Assembly: GCF_021155765.1 (NCBI RefSeq)
Contig: NC_060110.1
Location: forward strand, 20,482,001-20,546,000
DNA length: 64,000 nt
Source of the DNA: Diprion similis
Lineage: Eukaryota > Arthropoda > Insecta > Hymenoptera > Diprionidae
Reading direction: 5' to 3'
The position numbers were made by a program, and so were the translations under genes. Below the pieces are notes generated by a model. That model was not told where the DNA came from. It searched no databases and saw nothing but the letters and a program-made list of their open reading frames with translations. The stretch's first letter is position 1, and the number at the start of each line of letters is the position of its first letter. This document shows positions 12,853 to 26,276 of this stretch, in pieces.

Positions 12853-15152
12853 TCTTATTGTTCGATGCCTGCGTCGCGGTGTCCTCAAGTATTTCCTCTC
12901 AGCGGTATCGTTGCCGTTTGATCGGTTTTTAGGAAGGAAATTGCTTTCAGATTTTCTTTTCTTTTAGAGCTTTTTCTTTTCCACAAGTGTATAAATAAGC
13001 GCGATTTACGCGCTTTCAGGGTAAACCCAGTTTCAAGAGTTCCACTTACAGGTTCGGACTTGACTTGTTGCGGTAGTTATCGTCCGTTTATACTCAATCA
13101 GATTCTTGATTGACGTATTAATTACAGTACTGAGAATTGCTCTGTGATACGTCGGAAGTTTGCTCAGTAAAGTAATCGCTAATCAAACTCTCTGAAACCA
13201 ATCGAGGAAAAGTGTTTTCACCTGACACACATTGATGAGTAGGCGTTTATTTGAGTATCACGGCTATGTATTATGCTGCACCAACAAACCTCGAACGTGT
13301 ACGATTCTAATTTGATAATCCAAAGGATTGTTAAGGCTCCGTTTATCCAAGTTATCAACTCCTGGATTATTCAAAATTCATTCTTTTTATACAGTTTGCT
13401 TATCACGTTGCAGGCTGACTGCCTTTTCAGCTTCAAAATTGGAACTGTACGAATACTGAGGATGGTTGTTTCTACGACAACTCAGCGATGTATCTCAATG
13501 GTATTGTTGCTATCGTGAATTACGATTAAACAAAACAGAGCTCGGTAATTTTCTCGATATTATTGTCGTCACTGGTAGAAATGTAAACGATCAACGTTCC
13601 ACTTAACTAAACTCTTATATTCTACAAAACCCCAGGATGTAACGGCTTGTACTCGTATACTTTGGATATTGCGTCTGGTGGGTAATAAAATGCGCTATCG
13701 ATTGCTTGCGTCTTCCAGTATTTTCCTCGTCCGCGCGTTTCTTGACCCGCTTTGAGAGATCCTGAGATCCTCCGATCGATCGGTGTAGCGGTCGATCAAA
13801 ACAAAACCACGGTATACAAGTTGTCTTCCTTTCGTTGCCGGTCGCTTGGTCCTCTTGAGATCGCGTAGGGTCGAATGCACAATCGGCAATTGGGATAGGA
13901 TAAGATCGAGATTACTTGAATTTGATACTCTTGAGATTGCGCAAATTGGCGTTGTGGTCGAGGTGAGTGCTGGCAGGTCTGGTGGATGCTGATTTAGGAC
14001 CCATGTATACCAAAATCCCGTTTGCCGCAGGTCAACTCTCTGAGGCCTTAACCAAGGCCACGCACACTCCAAGCAAAGGGTTGCAACGACGTGTACGCCT
14101 CTGTTGCGCGCCGATATTGTACTGAATCGTCGTCCAAACTCCCCTCGTGGCGGTGCCCAGAGCTTATTGGCATCGTGCGCGGGTTGCAGAGGGGAAAACG
14201 ACGCCAAGGTGCACAAGGGGAGGCACCAACGACGCAACAGAACAGCTCCGATGTCGTCCGAGAGGCGCCTGCGCCGTGGGTGACGTCACCGGTGTCGTCC
14301 CTTCGCCGCCGAGGGTTGAATCAAAGGGGCAATTATCGTCTCGACGAAAGCAACGAGATCCTCCCTTATAGGACCTTACAGGAATTTCGTTTCTCTCTCT
14401 GATGTGAAGACCTTAGGAAAATACTCGTATCTAGTCTTCTAGGTAAGAAACTAGAGGGTAGATTATACGGAAAAATCGGAAAATCGTTTTTACGAACACT
14501 ATTTGGTAGTGGGTTCAACACGGCTCAGTGTTTATAAAAAATGCAGTATTATTCTTTCCTAATCGCCACCAAACGATGGTAAATTAATTACTGAGCATCG
14601 AGGATCAGCGTGGAATTTCATCAACCTTGGATTGACCATATGAACTTTTTAGAGTGCAGTTAAAGATTTATCGCCACCCGGAAATGTCACGTTTCGACTC
14701 GTATTTCTGGGGGTAGTGTGTGAGGGAAAGAGCTTTGGCGGGTATAAAATGTCCGAAATCGGAAGACGACAATGTTCTTTTCCTTCTTCCACAAATCATG
14801 AAATCGTTCGTAACACACTCCGGAATTGAAGTACTGTTATGATTTGTTGTTTATGACGAATCCCTCCTAAGATATGGTTGAATTTTATGAAGAAGAATAC
14901 ATTTCTTGCACGTATTTGTACACGGAATGGAGAAGCTTTACACAACTACCTACGCTGAGATTTAAAATTTGAAAAAAATCGTTACATATCCTGTGAATTT
15001 ATACTCAGCCTGAGTATTGAATTGACCCATCGCAGAAACATATCTGCGCAAATATATATAAGAGGGGCAGAATTTCTGCACCCTAAAGTGATCCTGATCG
15101 TAAAAGAAATGAATCGCGACGTACGGGATGAATGTGATATTTCAAAAGGAAA

Positions 15153-15171
15153 AGAGAGAGAGAGAGAGAGA
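15153..15171. repeat. (AG)n microsatellite
   Basis: About nine uninterrupted AG dinucleotides in non-coding DNA. Confidence 0.9.
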
Positions 15172-16592
15172 AACACAAACAAACGATTCCGGAAACGTAA
15201 TTTTTCTCTCAGCCCATTTCTCTTTTCTTTTGATCTCATAATACTTGGACGAAACGTCGACGTTCGGAGGACTTACTTTTTTCAATCCTTTTTCATACCA
15301 TTCATCATCACTCATACGCATCTGCGACGCGACCCTAACCTAACCAGAGACCTTTTCAAAGTGCTCGTGCAGACCTTGAACCCTAAATTGCGTTCTCTAG
15401 CTCTCTGCTTACGGTATAAAAAACGGCACGTGTTTTAAATAACCCCATTACACGCTGACCACTTATCCAACAACAATAATTGAATTGATAATGAATAAAT
15501 GGAACACTTGTGCGATTCTTGGCCTAAAACATGTCTTTTGTCACATTATTATTCAACCTAATTTGCAGGGGGGATTAGAATATAAACAGTGACTACTTAA
15601 CTGAAACTTCAATGCTGACATGTTTCAACACAAGGAATACAATAGATGGATGTATTTATAGATCCTGTGAATCACGGAGAGAAATTTTCTTTGTTGTCAA
15701 TTGTGGAATATGAACCCGCGCTGAGTAAACCTCTTATTTTCCATCGTTGGGATTGCGAAGCCGTCCAAGACCGCGATCCAGTTTTGTACTACAAAGTTAA
15801 TAACGCTACGATGGACACGTTGAATAAGCGTTGAAAAAAAATAAGAAAAAAAAGAAAAAAGAATTAATAGGCGTACCTATTTAAGTATAGCGTTTTAGAT
15901 GCGCGAAAAAAATCAATATACAGTTACGTTGTATAGCTATATAGGTTGTAGAGATAGGTATGCCTAATAACCAGCAATGACCCCTCCTTAAATTCATGAG
16001 TTCACGTCCCAAAATATATTCCCGACAGAAATGTGGCGATGTTAATTAGAGCGTTTATTCTTGAGGCCTCGCATGTCCGTCCAACATTTTTCTCCAATCT
16101 TCGTCGTAATTTAAAAAAAAAACTCGCGGTACGGAACGAAAATCTACCACAATATTATCCACACAACAATAACTTACAGGTATATTCAGCGTACTGCCGG
16201 TGGTTTTAAAATCAATTTCAAATAATTTGTATGCAAATCTTCATGAATTCTATCTGTTGATGGAAGACAGTTGTGTTGGATCATGGTATTCCATTCGGCA
16301 CGATAAGTGGCAATTTGAAATTGAAATCACTATATACTCCTTTTTTACGATACTTTGAAATTTTTTCATCACTCCGTCTGCAAGCCCGAATTTCTTGGTG
16401 CTCAAACCACAAGATTTCTCGATTTGCAATGGTACACGTGGTATGTAAATTAATAACATACAAGACTTTGATTGTAAACGATTAAGTGGGTTAATGAATC
16501 GTTTGTCTTTCGGGTGTGCAAACAGGTTTTATTACACCCTACAGAAAGCTTCTCTTGTTTATCAAGTAGGACGTTGTTATTCTCTGTACCCG

Positions 16593-16624
16593 AATAAATA
16601 AATAAATAAATAAATTAAATAAAT
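16593..16624. repeat. (AAAT)n microsatellite
   Basis: A tandem AAAT/AATA tetranucleotide run with one interruption, in non-coding DNA. Confidence 0.9.
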
Positions 16625-19600
16625 ATTCAAATTTTCATCCGAAATGATCAGCGCTTTTGCGCCGCAGGTCAGGTCTGTGTATTTCCAGTCCAACGGTCAT
16701 CGCCCATGGCTTTGAGCAGCGTTCACAACCAATAAAATTGGATGTCTTAAAGCCGGTAAAGCGAATGATCATAATATCTTCAAAGATTCCTTTAAATCAG
16801 TCCTGCTGATGAAAATCTGCAAATGCGATCCATGTGATAGAGGTACAAGTTGTGTAATAATCTGTTCAAAAGTTTCAAGACGACCATCCATAACAGCTCC
16901 GTCAGCTCTGCTTAAAAACCACAACGTATCATGTGCAACGAAGGAGTTGCGATCTGTTCCTCACGGAATTCCGTTCTAGGCTGACACTTTCCCACCTAAC
17001 CAAAGTTTGGTCAGCGATGAAACGAGGCTGGCTTATCGTTAGCGCCAGGGCACAAGCTCGCTGTAATTTTCCACTGGATTCTCGTTGCCGTTGTGAAAGC
17101 CCCTTAAACGAAATCCTCCCCATCGATCGGTACGGCTTGCGTGGGTGGCGGATTCCGGTGACGTTGCGTCGTATTTCTGCCCCGTTGAGGGCGCGTTCGG
17201 TCTAAGGATGGGGAGGAAAATGGGGGCGGAAACGGACGTGGGACGAAACAGAGTGCTGGCGTACCGGCAATATCGGGGTTTCCCTCATTCGACGACGCGT
17301 TACGCCAGCTGGTACGAGATATTTCAGAAACCGCTCTGTCTCTATACCTCATCCACGCATCACACACCACCCTTTCACTCCCTTTACTAACCTTCACCAC
17401 GGTCGATCGAAATGCTTTTTGAGATATTGTGCGCATTGTGCAATATCTGTACACCGTCAGGGTAGAAATTTTTTAAAAAGCTGCGTGTCGCCGGATATGG
17501 AATGTATGTATAATCTTTTGGAACAGTCTTTGAACCAAGGACCTCAAGCTGTTACCGTTCTCTGATTAGACTACGCTATATTGCAAAGTTGAACTTTCAA
17601 TTCTTTAACGCGTTAGTGAATATCCCACTTGTAGCAGGGATGAAACCACGAAATCAAGGATGTGATGCTGATAGTAAATAATACCAGCATAAAATCATTT
17701 AGTTTTTTATAATAATATTTGGATAGATTTGAACGGTTACCTGAACTTTGAGTAAAAGAACAGAAAAGTGTTCGAGCATTCTCGATTCCAGTATTTTTTC
17801 CCTTCCTTCAAGATGAAACCTTTACTGAATGAGTTTGACTGTTCACCTTCCAATATTTAACCACCGATCAATCGCGACTATGAAACTTCCTGTTAAGAAT
17901 GCCTATATGGTTGTATCTTTTGTCTTAAGGTACCATGTCGTACCTGATGACATGAAACTTCCAGTTTCACCTTCTGGAATCGAGCCCAGATCCGAAATGG
18001 CCGACATTATTAGGTAGCAGTAAACCGGGGCATAAGATTGCTCCTCTTCGCCGTGGAGATCGGGGATAAGGAGGCAGGAATGGGGTGCAAGTTGACGGAA
18101 AGTGGGTCGAGGATGCAACCGTACAACAAAGCATCGTCAAATCAGTAATCTTTTCCAGTGATCTGTGCAAAGTGACCGAGTCAACGATTCGACGAACACA
18201 CAACGTCCGTTCATCTCAAGAATAAATATATTTTACCAGCAAGCAAAGGGCAGGGCGATCAGGTCTGCACGTACTGTCGGCATCCCAAAAAATACTTTCA
18301 TCGTCAAATAATCTCACACCTGGGATTTTAAAAGGTCTCTTTGAACAAACAACGCCATCGGTTGCTTTTACTTTGACTGCTTGTGCCTTTGAGAAGAGAC
18401 GAGTCGCGGATCCTGGCTTTCGCCTGATTATCCTCGGGAACAGGACGGCTTATTCAAGGCAGGTCAAACCTCCGAAGGTATTCTTCATCGGCGTATTCCA
18501 CGAGACATTTGTTCCCACTTCTTAGTTGTTTTGGCTTACCTACTAAAATTGTCGCAGATCTTGCCGAGAAACGTCTGCTTTGCACTTCTTCACTCTTTCC
18601 GAGTCTAAGCCAGCATTTTTTCGTGCACACATGGCACCAAATATAATAAATCATAGTCGGGCCATGAAACGCAGCTGATAGAATGTACGCGTTTGCATAA
18701 GCATCCGACCTCCCTACGCTCAGTTTTAAACGTCACATCCTCATTCATGGATTCATTAATAATTACACATTGTTTGTTTAATATTCGGGCGCCGTTCACT
18801 TTAGCAACAGCTTGTTCTATACGTTCCACATAATTCCACTGCAAGCTTATACTTACGTCAGTGTTATCTCTCCCTAACATCGCAGCACACTATCACGTGC
18901 GCAAGAACCACTCGCAATTGATTAGAATTTTTCGGATCAAACATGCAGTCTTGTAGTATTAATTGTACGAGCCATAAGGGATTGGTGAGAAATAATCAAG
19001 ATTGCACAGCGAAGCCGAAGATATATTTTCTCGAGCGTTTTTCGCATCCTACGCAACGGAGGACAAAGAGATGAAAATCGTTTTCGTTTCATCTGATTTA
19101 TTCTTCGGACGAATCGACTCCGTCGCTTCTTAGTCGTCGGCCGCTGTTTGGAAAACAATAAAACTCAAGTTATTGGAGCTAGGATTGATCGCGGAACTTT
19201 ATCGAAGTTGTGCCCGACGTAGAATCTCCGTCCAATTACGTTGGGAATTGATAGCTGAGACACGTTCTCGCGGAAAAGTGGACGGAGTATGAGATTTCAT
19301 TGTTCAGGAGTTTACGGGAAGATCAGGGATTACGCCACGCACGTAGACGTCTCGGACTTATGGCTATTTAATAACGTAGAGATCGGGTGAAACGTATAAA
19401 ACTGGATTACGATCCAATTCATTCATTTAGCAAAGTTTCGGGCTCGCTAAAAGCAAGAAAGAAATACTTTAAAAAAGTCGTCTGCCTTTGAAAAATAATT
19501 ACTTTCTATTTAAATGTACGAAAACTCTCTCAGTCTCACTGTGGGACTTACTGTACGTATATAAAATTGTTTTTCTTCGGACGAAAGCTGATTAAAAATC

Positions 19601-20068
19601 CGCGTTCCCTAAACACGTAAAGTATCCTTGTCCTCTCTGTCATTTTTTAAGTCTAAGTAAATAAGTCGAATTGAAATTTTTCAGACCTTTGTTTTCACTT
19701 CAGTTTCAGAGACGGTTTCATTTCCAATTCGCATATTTTATTTTTTAAATTCATTATTATTACTCTTTTGTTGGTGGAGTTTCTTTTCCAATTAGCGTGT
19801 TCTATTTAGAACGTATCACGTAATGAGTATCTCGATGAAAATTAAAATGCTAACGATGGGAAATAATTTCCCCTCACCGTAGTCCAACTGCCTGGAGAGA
19901 TAAATTTTTCATTCAATAACTCCCAGAGTAAGGATCAAGGTTACGTTATACAAAGATAGTAAGAGTACCATTTTTTCATTTTTTCGGTCACTCGTCTCGA
20001 TTGGGATTCATGGCGAATTAAAGTGAGCAAACTCAGTGCCAATGATACTTATTATATACTACGAATGT

Positions 20069-20074
20069 TTTATT
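20069..20074 (-). terminator. Candidate polyadenylation signal for the serine protease gene
   Basis: AATAAA on the minus strand, about 107 nt downstream of the protease stop codon. Position and sequence suit a poly(A) signal, but no transcript evidence is available. Confidence 0.5.
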
Positions 20075-20180
20075 AAATTATGTTTATATACAAGCGTTTT
20101 TCATATTTCAAACAAGCCAACGAGTCTCGTGGCCGAAATTTAAGAAGACCTGCAGCTACGTGCAGCTGCAGAACGCCACT

Positions 20181-22174
20181 TCACTCAACAATGCAGTAAG
20201 TGTAACCTGAAATTGCACAACGCAGTTGATTATTCTATTAAATACGACTAGGAAGATCGAAGAGAATGTGCAACAAAATTATAAATTTATCTCCATACCT
20301 TCTGTGTTCGCTAAAATCCAGTCCAGGTACGCAGTGATACGAGTGTTAACACTGGGCGCGGAGCTGGCGCAAGCTCTTCCATAACTGATCTCTCCAACGA
20401 TAAATAATCTCCTGCTGTTTGGATTTTGCCAGAGAAGAGGACCGCCACTGTCAAACTACAAGAGGTACATTTTTAATTGATGTATAATAATATTATAAAG
20501 CACCAGTTATTGTACAATTTTTCTCCTATATTACCTGACAAGCGTCTTTTCCCGGTGTGTAAGTGCAAATTTGTTTGGCTGTAACCTGTGAAAACGATTG
20601 CTGACAACTTGAGAGCGACGTGACGTTCACCTTGGCTTTTTGCAAAACGTCTGATTTCGCTCCGGCAAACTCGGTCGTGCCCCAACCTGGGAATATCATA
20701 TCGCATTTGAGGATGAAATCGGATAGATGCGTAAAATGAAATTGTGAGAACAGAAATGGACGTGGAATTCAGAGTCTTAAACAATTCGGTAACGTACCTA
20801 AAATTTCAACTGTATTTCCAACGAAGGACGTAGAGACGTATTGGAAAGGAAGACAGACTGGGCCCACTTCTAAATTGAAATCAATGGGTTTCACCATTTT
20901 TAATAACGAAATGTCATTTGCGTTAGTTTCGGTGTTGTACGATTCATGAAGAATGATTTTTTCAACCAGGTGAATTTTCGCTGCCGATGTATCGGTGCCT
21001 AAACATATTATACATTTTCACATATATAACTCATATTTATATTGGCAACTTAATTAAAGTCAGAAGAAAGCTTTCATTATATCATTGAACTCGTCAATCT
21101 GTAACTTTTCATAACGAGTTTTTTTCTCCTTGGATAAAATCTAATCGTAAGCTTTAGCTACTATGAGTAAACCTGCGTGCCCACCAGTAGAAAGATCGTG
21201 ATCGCCAACCAAAACGGCGACTTGTTTAGAATCCATGTTCAGCAAGCAGTGAGCGACGCTTATAATAAACCTCGAGGATATGATGGTTCCTCCACAGAAC
21301 ACCTGTCGCTGCTGGAGATCGACGAGTCCGGCCATCATCGGAAACTCGTTGACACCCGTCGCTACGCCACCAACGATTCTTGACTATTGCGAGAAAAATT
21401 GCCTCGTTAACGATCAAGTCTTGTGTTCGGGTCAAACTCCTAACTCGAATCGTTGAAATTGACGAGAGAATCCAAAAGTCCGGAGAATATTTACCTGCTT
21501 CTTCCATCCGCAGTTGCAGGTCGGTGCAGAGACAGTCGCTTCGAGGGTGCAGAGGAACCTTCCTCCGGTGGTTCCCTTATACGCCGTGAAGACGATGTTC
21601 ATGTAGTTGCCGTTGGATGTGGTGGTGAAGCTTCCGATTCCGCAGTAATTGTGCGCATCGGCCAGCTCCAGGTCGCCACTTAAGGAGACGGAGAGTCTGT
21701 CCCCAGCGCAGTTGTTGGTCTGTGTAGGAACAAGTGTTCGGTTGGCTTTGAGCACATTCGAAGCAGTTTTCGATTCGTCCATCCGACCGGATGGAACTGG
21801 GCACCGATTTACAGCCCTTAAAGCCTCGTCAAGGGAGGAATTCAGGTTCTATACTCACGGCCGGTAGGTGAACTGTCTGACAACTGAGCTTGATCTTCGA
21901 TTCACTCTTTGCGTACCACCGACATGAATGTTGGGCAGTGTACAACTCGGGGTACCCAGGGCTGTAGACGTAGTACGTTTTCCCGGGTGAAATTTCTTGG
22001 TAGTAGTCGCAACCCTCGTCTATGGCCCAGGTCTTCGTCGACCAGCCAACTACGAGAGCTATCACCAGTGCCAAGTATTCTGTAAAGTGAAACGACCGAT
22101 ATTGGTTAGTCTTTATGAAGAAAGAAAATTGTATGCTTGGAAATTCAAACGAACTATACCATACGGATCAACAT
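20181..22174 (-). CDS. Secreted CUB-domain trypsin-like serine protease
   Basis: Extracellular S1 protease with an N-terminal CUB domain, like insect 'venom serine protease 34' proteins. Exons on the minus strand: proposed 22174-22165, then 22079-21859, 21719-21495, 21383-21185, 20998-20798, 20686-20535, 20455-20299, 20206-20181. All junction phases agree; total 1191 nt (396 residues). The 10-nt first exon (MLI plus one base, donor GTATGG) is inferred, because the next exon opens in phase 1 inside a hydrophobic signal peptide (LALVIALVV, likely cut before IDEGC). The CUB domain runs from CDYYQEISPG to CTLEATV, and CNCGWKKQ links to the activation site SR|IVGG. Catalytic residues are His in SVAHC, Asp in NDISLL and Ser in FDSGGP. 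An Asp six residues before the Ser predicts trypsin-like specificity. Oxyanion position 193 is Phe rather than Gly. The protein ends YTYCIVE. Introns are mostly 75-190 nt. The real physiological role (venom, digestion, immunity) is unknown. Confidence 0.9.
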
Positions 22175-25100
22175 ATCAATCACGAATGGCAACTTGCCAG
22201 ATTGGCACGAATGAGCAAGGTAAAATTTACAAGAGGTTCGTAAAAATGAGCCGTATCAATTTTTCATTGATCCACGATAAATGACCGAACGTCGTTTCTT
22301 TCACGTGATAGGTACATAACTCGGGGCGAAAATTGTTCTCAGTTTATTCATTTATAGACTTCTTTTATGTGTAGGCACGATTTTTCTGGTGTCGCAAATG
22401 GGATTTACATGCAAGGACGTGAGTAAGTCTCTTCGTGGAATTAACTACCGTGATAAGAAAGCAGTTTGTGTTTTAAATCGCAAACACCGATTTCTAACTA
22501 TCTGTACAACGTAGACGTGGAGCAAATATGTTTAGTGTGTGTCCTTTGCAAAATTCTGCACTTCTTAACAAAGTCTGGTTGCTGTCGGTTAACTCAAACA
22601 TCAATAGTTATTTGATTGTACTCTTGTGCGATGTACAGGTGTGGAGTAACGCTTTACTCCTGTTAGTTTATATGGGTACGAAAACATTTTCGTAATTTTC
22701 TCAATGGCACACATGCTGCGTTCACTAATCAAACAAAATACCGCTCGTCGTTGGCATTGGACTGAAAACGTATAATATAAATGATTATTATTGTTTTCAT
22801 AGTGTGTATTTAGAACTGTAGACGATAACGCTTTAAGGTCAATGAAGACCTAAACTTTTTTTCGAGATCAACTCATTCTGCTGGAATAAGAACTTGTTCT
22901 AAAATCGTTGCAACTTCACATTGGGCAGTATTTGATTTGTTACAGTTACCAAAAAACTCTGTTGAAATTCATATAGTTGTGATAAGGGTATAAGGATTAT
23001 TGGAATTACAATAAAATGTGATACGAGTAACCATAATAAAAAATAATAGTAATGCATACTAAATTTTCAACTTATTTTCCTTTTGTACTCGGAGCTGCAT
23101 TTCTCAATGATGGTAAAAACTCTCAACACTTAAGTACAACTACTAATATCTACGAGTCTAAAATTCTCTCTGTGTTTGTTCGAATTTGTATGTCAGATAA
23201 GAAAATAGAACAGATAAAGCAACGGTGCATGTGTAATTCGCGAGGTGAAATTCTAGTTCAACAACCGAATCTTGGTGCGAGGTTCGTGTACAATAAATTC
23301 TTCGTAGTTGTAGAAATCAATGCGGTAACATGCTCTGTGACCGACACGAGTTCAATTGAATTTACATCTGAGCAGTTATCTATTTTGATATTCGAGAAAT
23401 TTGTACGTGTACACTTGCGGATGAATTCAGTTGAATTATAAGGTTGAAGCGTCGCCCTCAAACTATCGGTATAAAAATGATGCAGTTTGTGCAATTTATT
23501 ATTTTCTACTGTGAATTAAAATTCAATAATTCAACACAATAAAGAACAAAATATTTAAGAGTTACGTGACAGCTTCTACAGTGTCGTGCGAAGCGTTTCT
23601 AAAAGAAATCGTGAGCGAAAATGATGGATTTGACAGTATTTAACGCAAATAGTGTGAGCTTAACCCGAAGAATTAAATTTTACCTGTCATTGTACTTTAA
23701 TGAAGAACGTACTTAGAACCCGGTTGAATCTCCGTTATAGAAGCTTGTAGCTCAACATACAACTACTTAAACTTGTTTATGTCAAACTGATTTGTTGCCG
23801 AGTGTGTTTTAAAAATATTTCTGCGATTGAAGGATATTACACGATTGAAGTACTACTCTAAGTTAAAGCGAAATTCAAATGATCGTATAATTATTTTACA
23901 AATCAAACCAGCTATCATTACATTACTTACTTGGCATCGTACAATATTGTGGTACTTTACGCGACTGTCGCGGTTTTGAATACTGTGGTCGTTCTTATAG
24001 CCCAACCGCAGCTGCACACGCTGGTAACCCGCGAACCGAAAGCACTGATAACACTTGTGCATATAAAAGCTTCATGTTTTTATGGTAAAAAGACCTCCTC
24101 CGAAATACCGCAAATACCGTCTGGGTATGAAAAAAAGCTTAGACGTCTAAAAAGTAGCGTCAAAAAATATTATGGCTCCGCGATGGTCACTGCACGCGAT
24201 TTATGTAGTCAGCTTTCAGGTCGCTGAATCAACAGTCGTAGAAGCACGATAGACGAGCGCTTATCTTATGGTGCAACACAACCAAATTACCGGTGTCATT
24301 GGCACTTTGGTAAAAAGTTTGGGAATTCGTTTGATATTTAGAATGTTTTCGCGTTTGAAATAAATTTTAGTCCAAGACGACGAAGTGGCGAGTATTATGA
24401 GTTTCATATTCTTCCCTCTATTTATTTAGATACGGGTCACTTCCATAGATCATCAATTATTGTGACAATCTTGAGCAAGCCATGTAAGATGATTTTCCAA
24501 CCGAATGCACGGTCGAGGACAAAGAATATCACCTTGATGATTAATCATTTTCAAACTTGATAACTGGGTCATCGAATGCGTATAATCATAACTACGAGAT
24601 TGCAAACATTTGAACACTGCAATAACAAGTTCGTGAAGTGCAACGCTTCAAGTATGATATTAAAAATACTAAACTTTCTCTAATCAGCTGAAATTTTAAC
24701 ATCGCCTACTCCTTGTGAAGTTCAGTATGTGTATAATATGTTTCGATTCTAAGCCAAATCGTATCATGTTTGACGGCGAATACTTGTTAAGTTTCCGTAT
24801 TCGGTTGATAAGGAAATTAGGATATCGTGGTAACTTTACATTGCGACGCAATAAATTATAATTTATACGGTGACTTGTGAATAAGTTATCGACACCGGCG
24901 ATGCGCTATTCGTTGAACAACTAACGAACAGACTTTTGGATTTCATGTTTTAGCCAGAATTCTACGTCATCTCCTCGGATAAAAAATATTCTTCAACGAT
25001 AATCGCGGAATAACATCTGCCCATTTTATACAATTTTAAGCTTTAATTAGGGTAAGAAATTTTGCGCAAATATTTGCGTATACCAAGCCAGTTGAAACAG

Positions 25101-26276
25101 CTGGCCTAATGATGTGACTCCGCAAGCATCGGCTGGCCCGCAACATTTTAGGTCAAGTTGAAACTAATCGGGATTATTATAGTCCGTAGACAACATTATC
25201 TTGACGAAGAACGTAACGTACGTCAAGAAGTAATAATATCTATGGAGTGCAAAATTATTTAGCTGCGTTTTGGGTGACGCTTTAAAAGGCTGTAGCGTTA
25301 CATACTTGGCATAATATAAACAGCTTATCTCATACCAGGAAGTATTAACAGAGATAGCTACTATGAATAATTCACAATTGCTTTCACGATACTGTAAATT
25401 GTAGATATTTTATTTGCATAAATATCAGATCTATCGAAGCACGTGACTGCTTAAATTAAATTAAATAGGTCAACGCTTCGGGAGTTCAACGTTTTTTAGT
25501 AAATTAAAACAGCGCTGCAGTTGTGATATTATATTGAAACCAAGTTGGTATTTGCGAATCAGTTGTTGACACAAAACGACTGAATATAATTGTTAGGCAT
25601 GTTACAGGATATTTTTCATACGAAACTTCCAAATGATAACGACCATTGGAATATAATTTGAAAAAAAATTATTTTGTAAATTCTAAGCTATCGGAGCATG
25701 CCTTTTCTGGAAGCAAGTATTATCGTAGGGTTGGTAAAACAAGAACAAATCAAGAGGATGCCATAGTCATTATCCACCGACAGATTATAATTTTACTCTT
25801 TTTCACCATTATCAAAGCCTACGCAACATTGAAGCGAAAAGGACGCTGTCAGCCCAATTCTAAATGAAATTCCGAACAAAAAGTATTCAAACACGTTTTT
25901 GCGTCGCGCTAGAATCAAGCCAAGAAATGTATTTCCATAATCAGTGGTTATCGAATTACAGGAATACATTTTTGGGTCACCTTTTGGAAGCAAAAAATAA
26001 AAAGTTTTTGAATATTTATGTTCGGTATTGCATATAGAATTGCGCTGACTGCAGCATTTTCATATGTCGCTGCGTAGGTTTTAATAATAGTGAAAAATAA
26101 TTACATTTTACTCAGTCGGTAATGACTGACTGTCGCATTCTGTTAACAGGCCAGATCGAATTTCGGTTGGATAAAAAACATAGAGATAAAAAATTAATAA
26201 AAGTATGCATCCTCTGTATTTTTATCAGCCCATTTAATGCTAGATATTTGAAAACTTTGCCTTCTAACCGTGCTGG
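22175..26276. other. Intergenic interval between divergent protease and CEP89 genes
   Basis: The protease runs left and the CEP89 homologue runs right, so this 4.1-kb segment should hold both 5' flanks. Open frames are short and without recognisable domains. The only structure noticed is a perfect 14-bp palindrome, CGCAAATATTTGCG, at 25075-25088. No promoter element can be assigned with confidence. Confidence 0.6.

Larger units (their letters stand above)
12853..20068. other. Non-coding interval upstream of the SLC6-like gene and downstream of the protease gene
   Basis: No supported gene. The stretch just left of about 14400 is GC-richer (14090-14370), and the minus strand there has a TATAAG at about 14372-14366, so it could hold the transporter's promoter and untranslated first exon; this is inference. 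A plus-strand TATAAAA lies near 14746, and another near 19392, neither followed by a recognisable coding exon. Simple repeats are (AG)n at 15153-15171 and (AAAT)n at 16593-16624. A 180-codon minus-strand open frame at 13695-14237 has no recognisable domain. Confidence 0.55.

Noticed and set aside
14743..14760. Plus-strand TATAAAAT with plausible promoter spacing
   Set aside because: No coding exon or recognisable transcript follows; TATA-like strings are common in AT-rich DNA.
17955..18010. tRNA T-arm-like stem-loop around GGAATCGAGCCC
   Set aside because: A 5-bp stem forms, but the loop is 8 nt, and no matching acceptor stem, D-arm or anticodon arm could be found at tRNA spacing on either strand.
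21719..21804. Acceptor after GTGCCCAG (near 21763) for the second CUB exon of the protease
   Set aside because: It gives the wrong phase; the acceptor ending at 21720 (CTACACAG) is stronger and joins LPA to TNNCAGDRL in phase 0, as in homologous CUB domains.
21453..21867. Plus-strand open frames opposite the protease CUB exons
   Set aside because: They are antisense shadows; the minus-strand frames carry the CUB and trypsin motifs with good splice sites.
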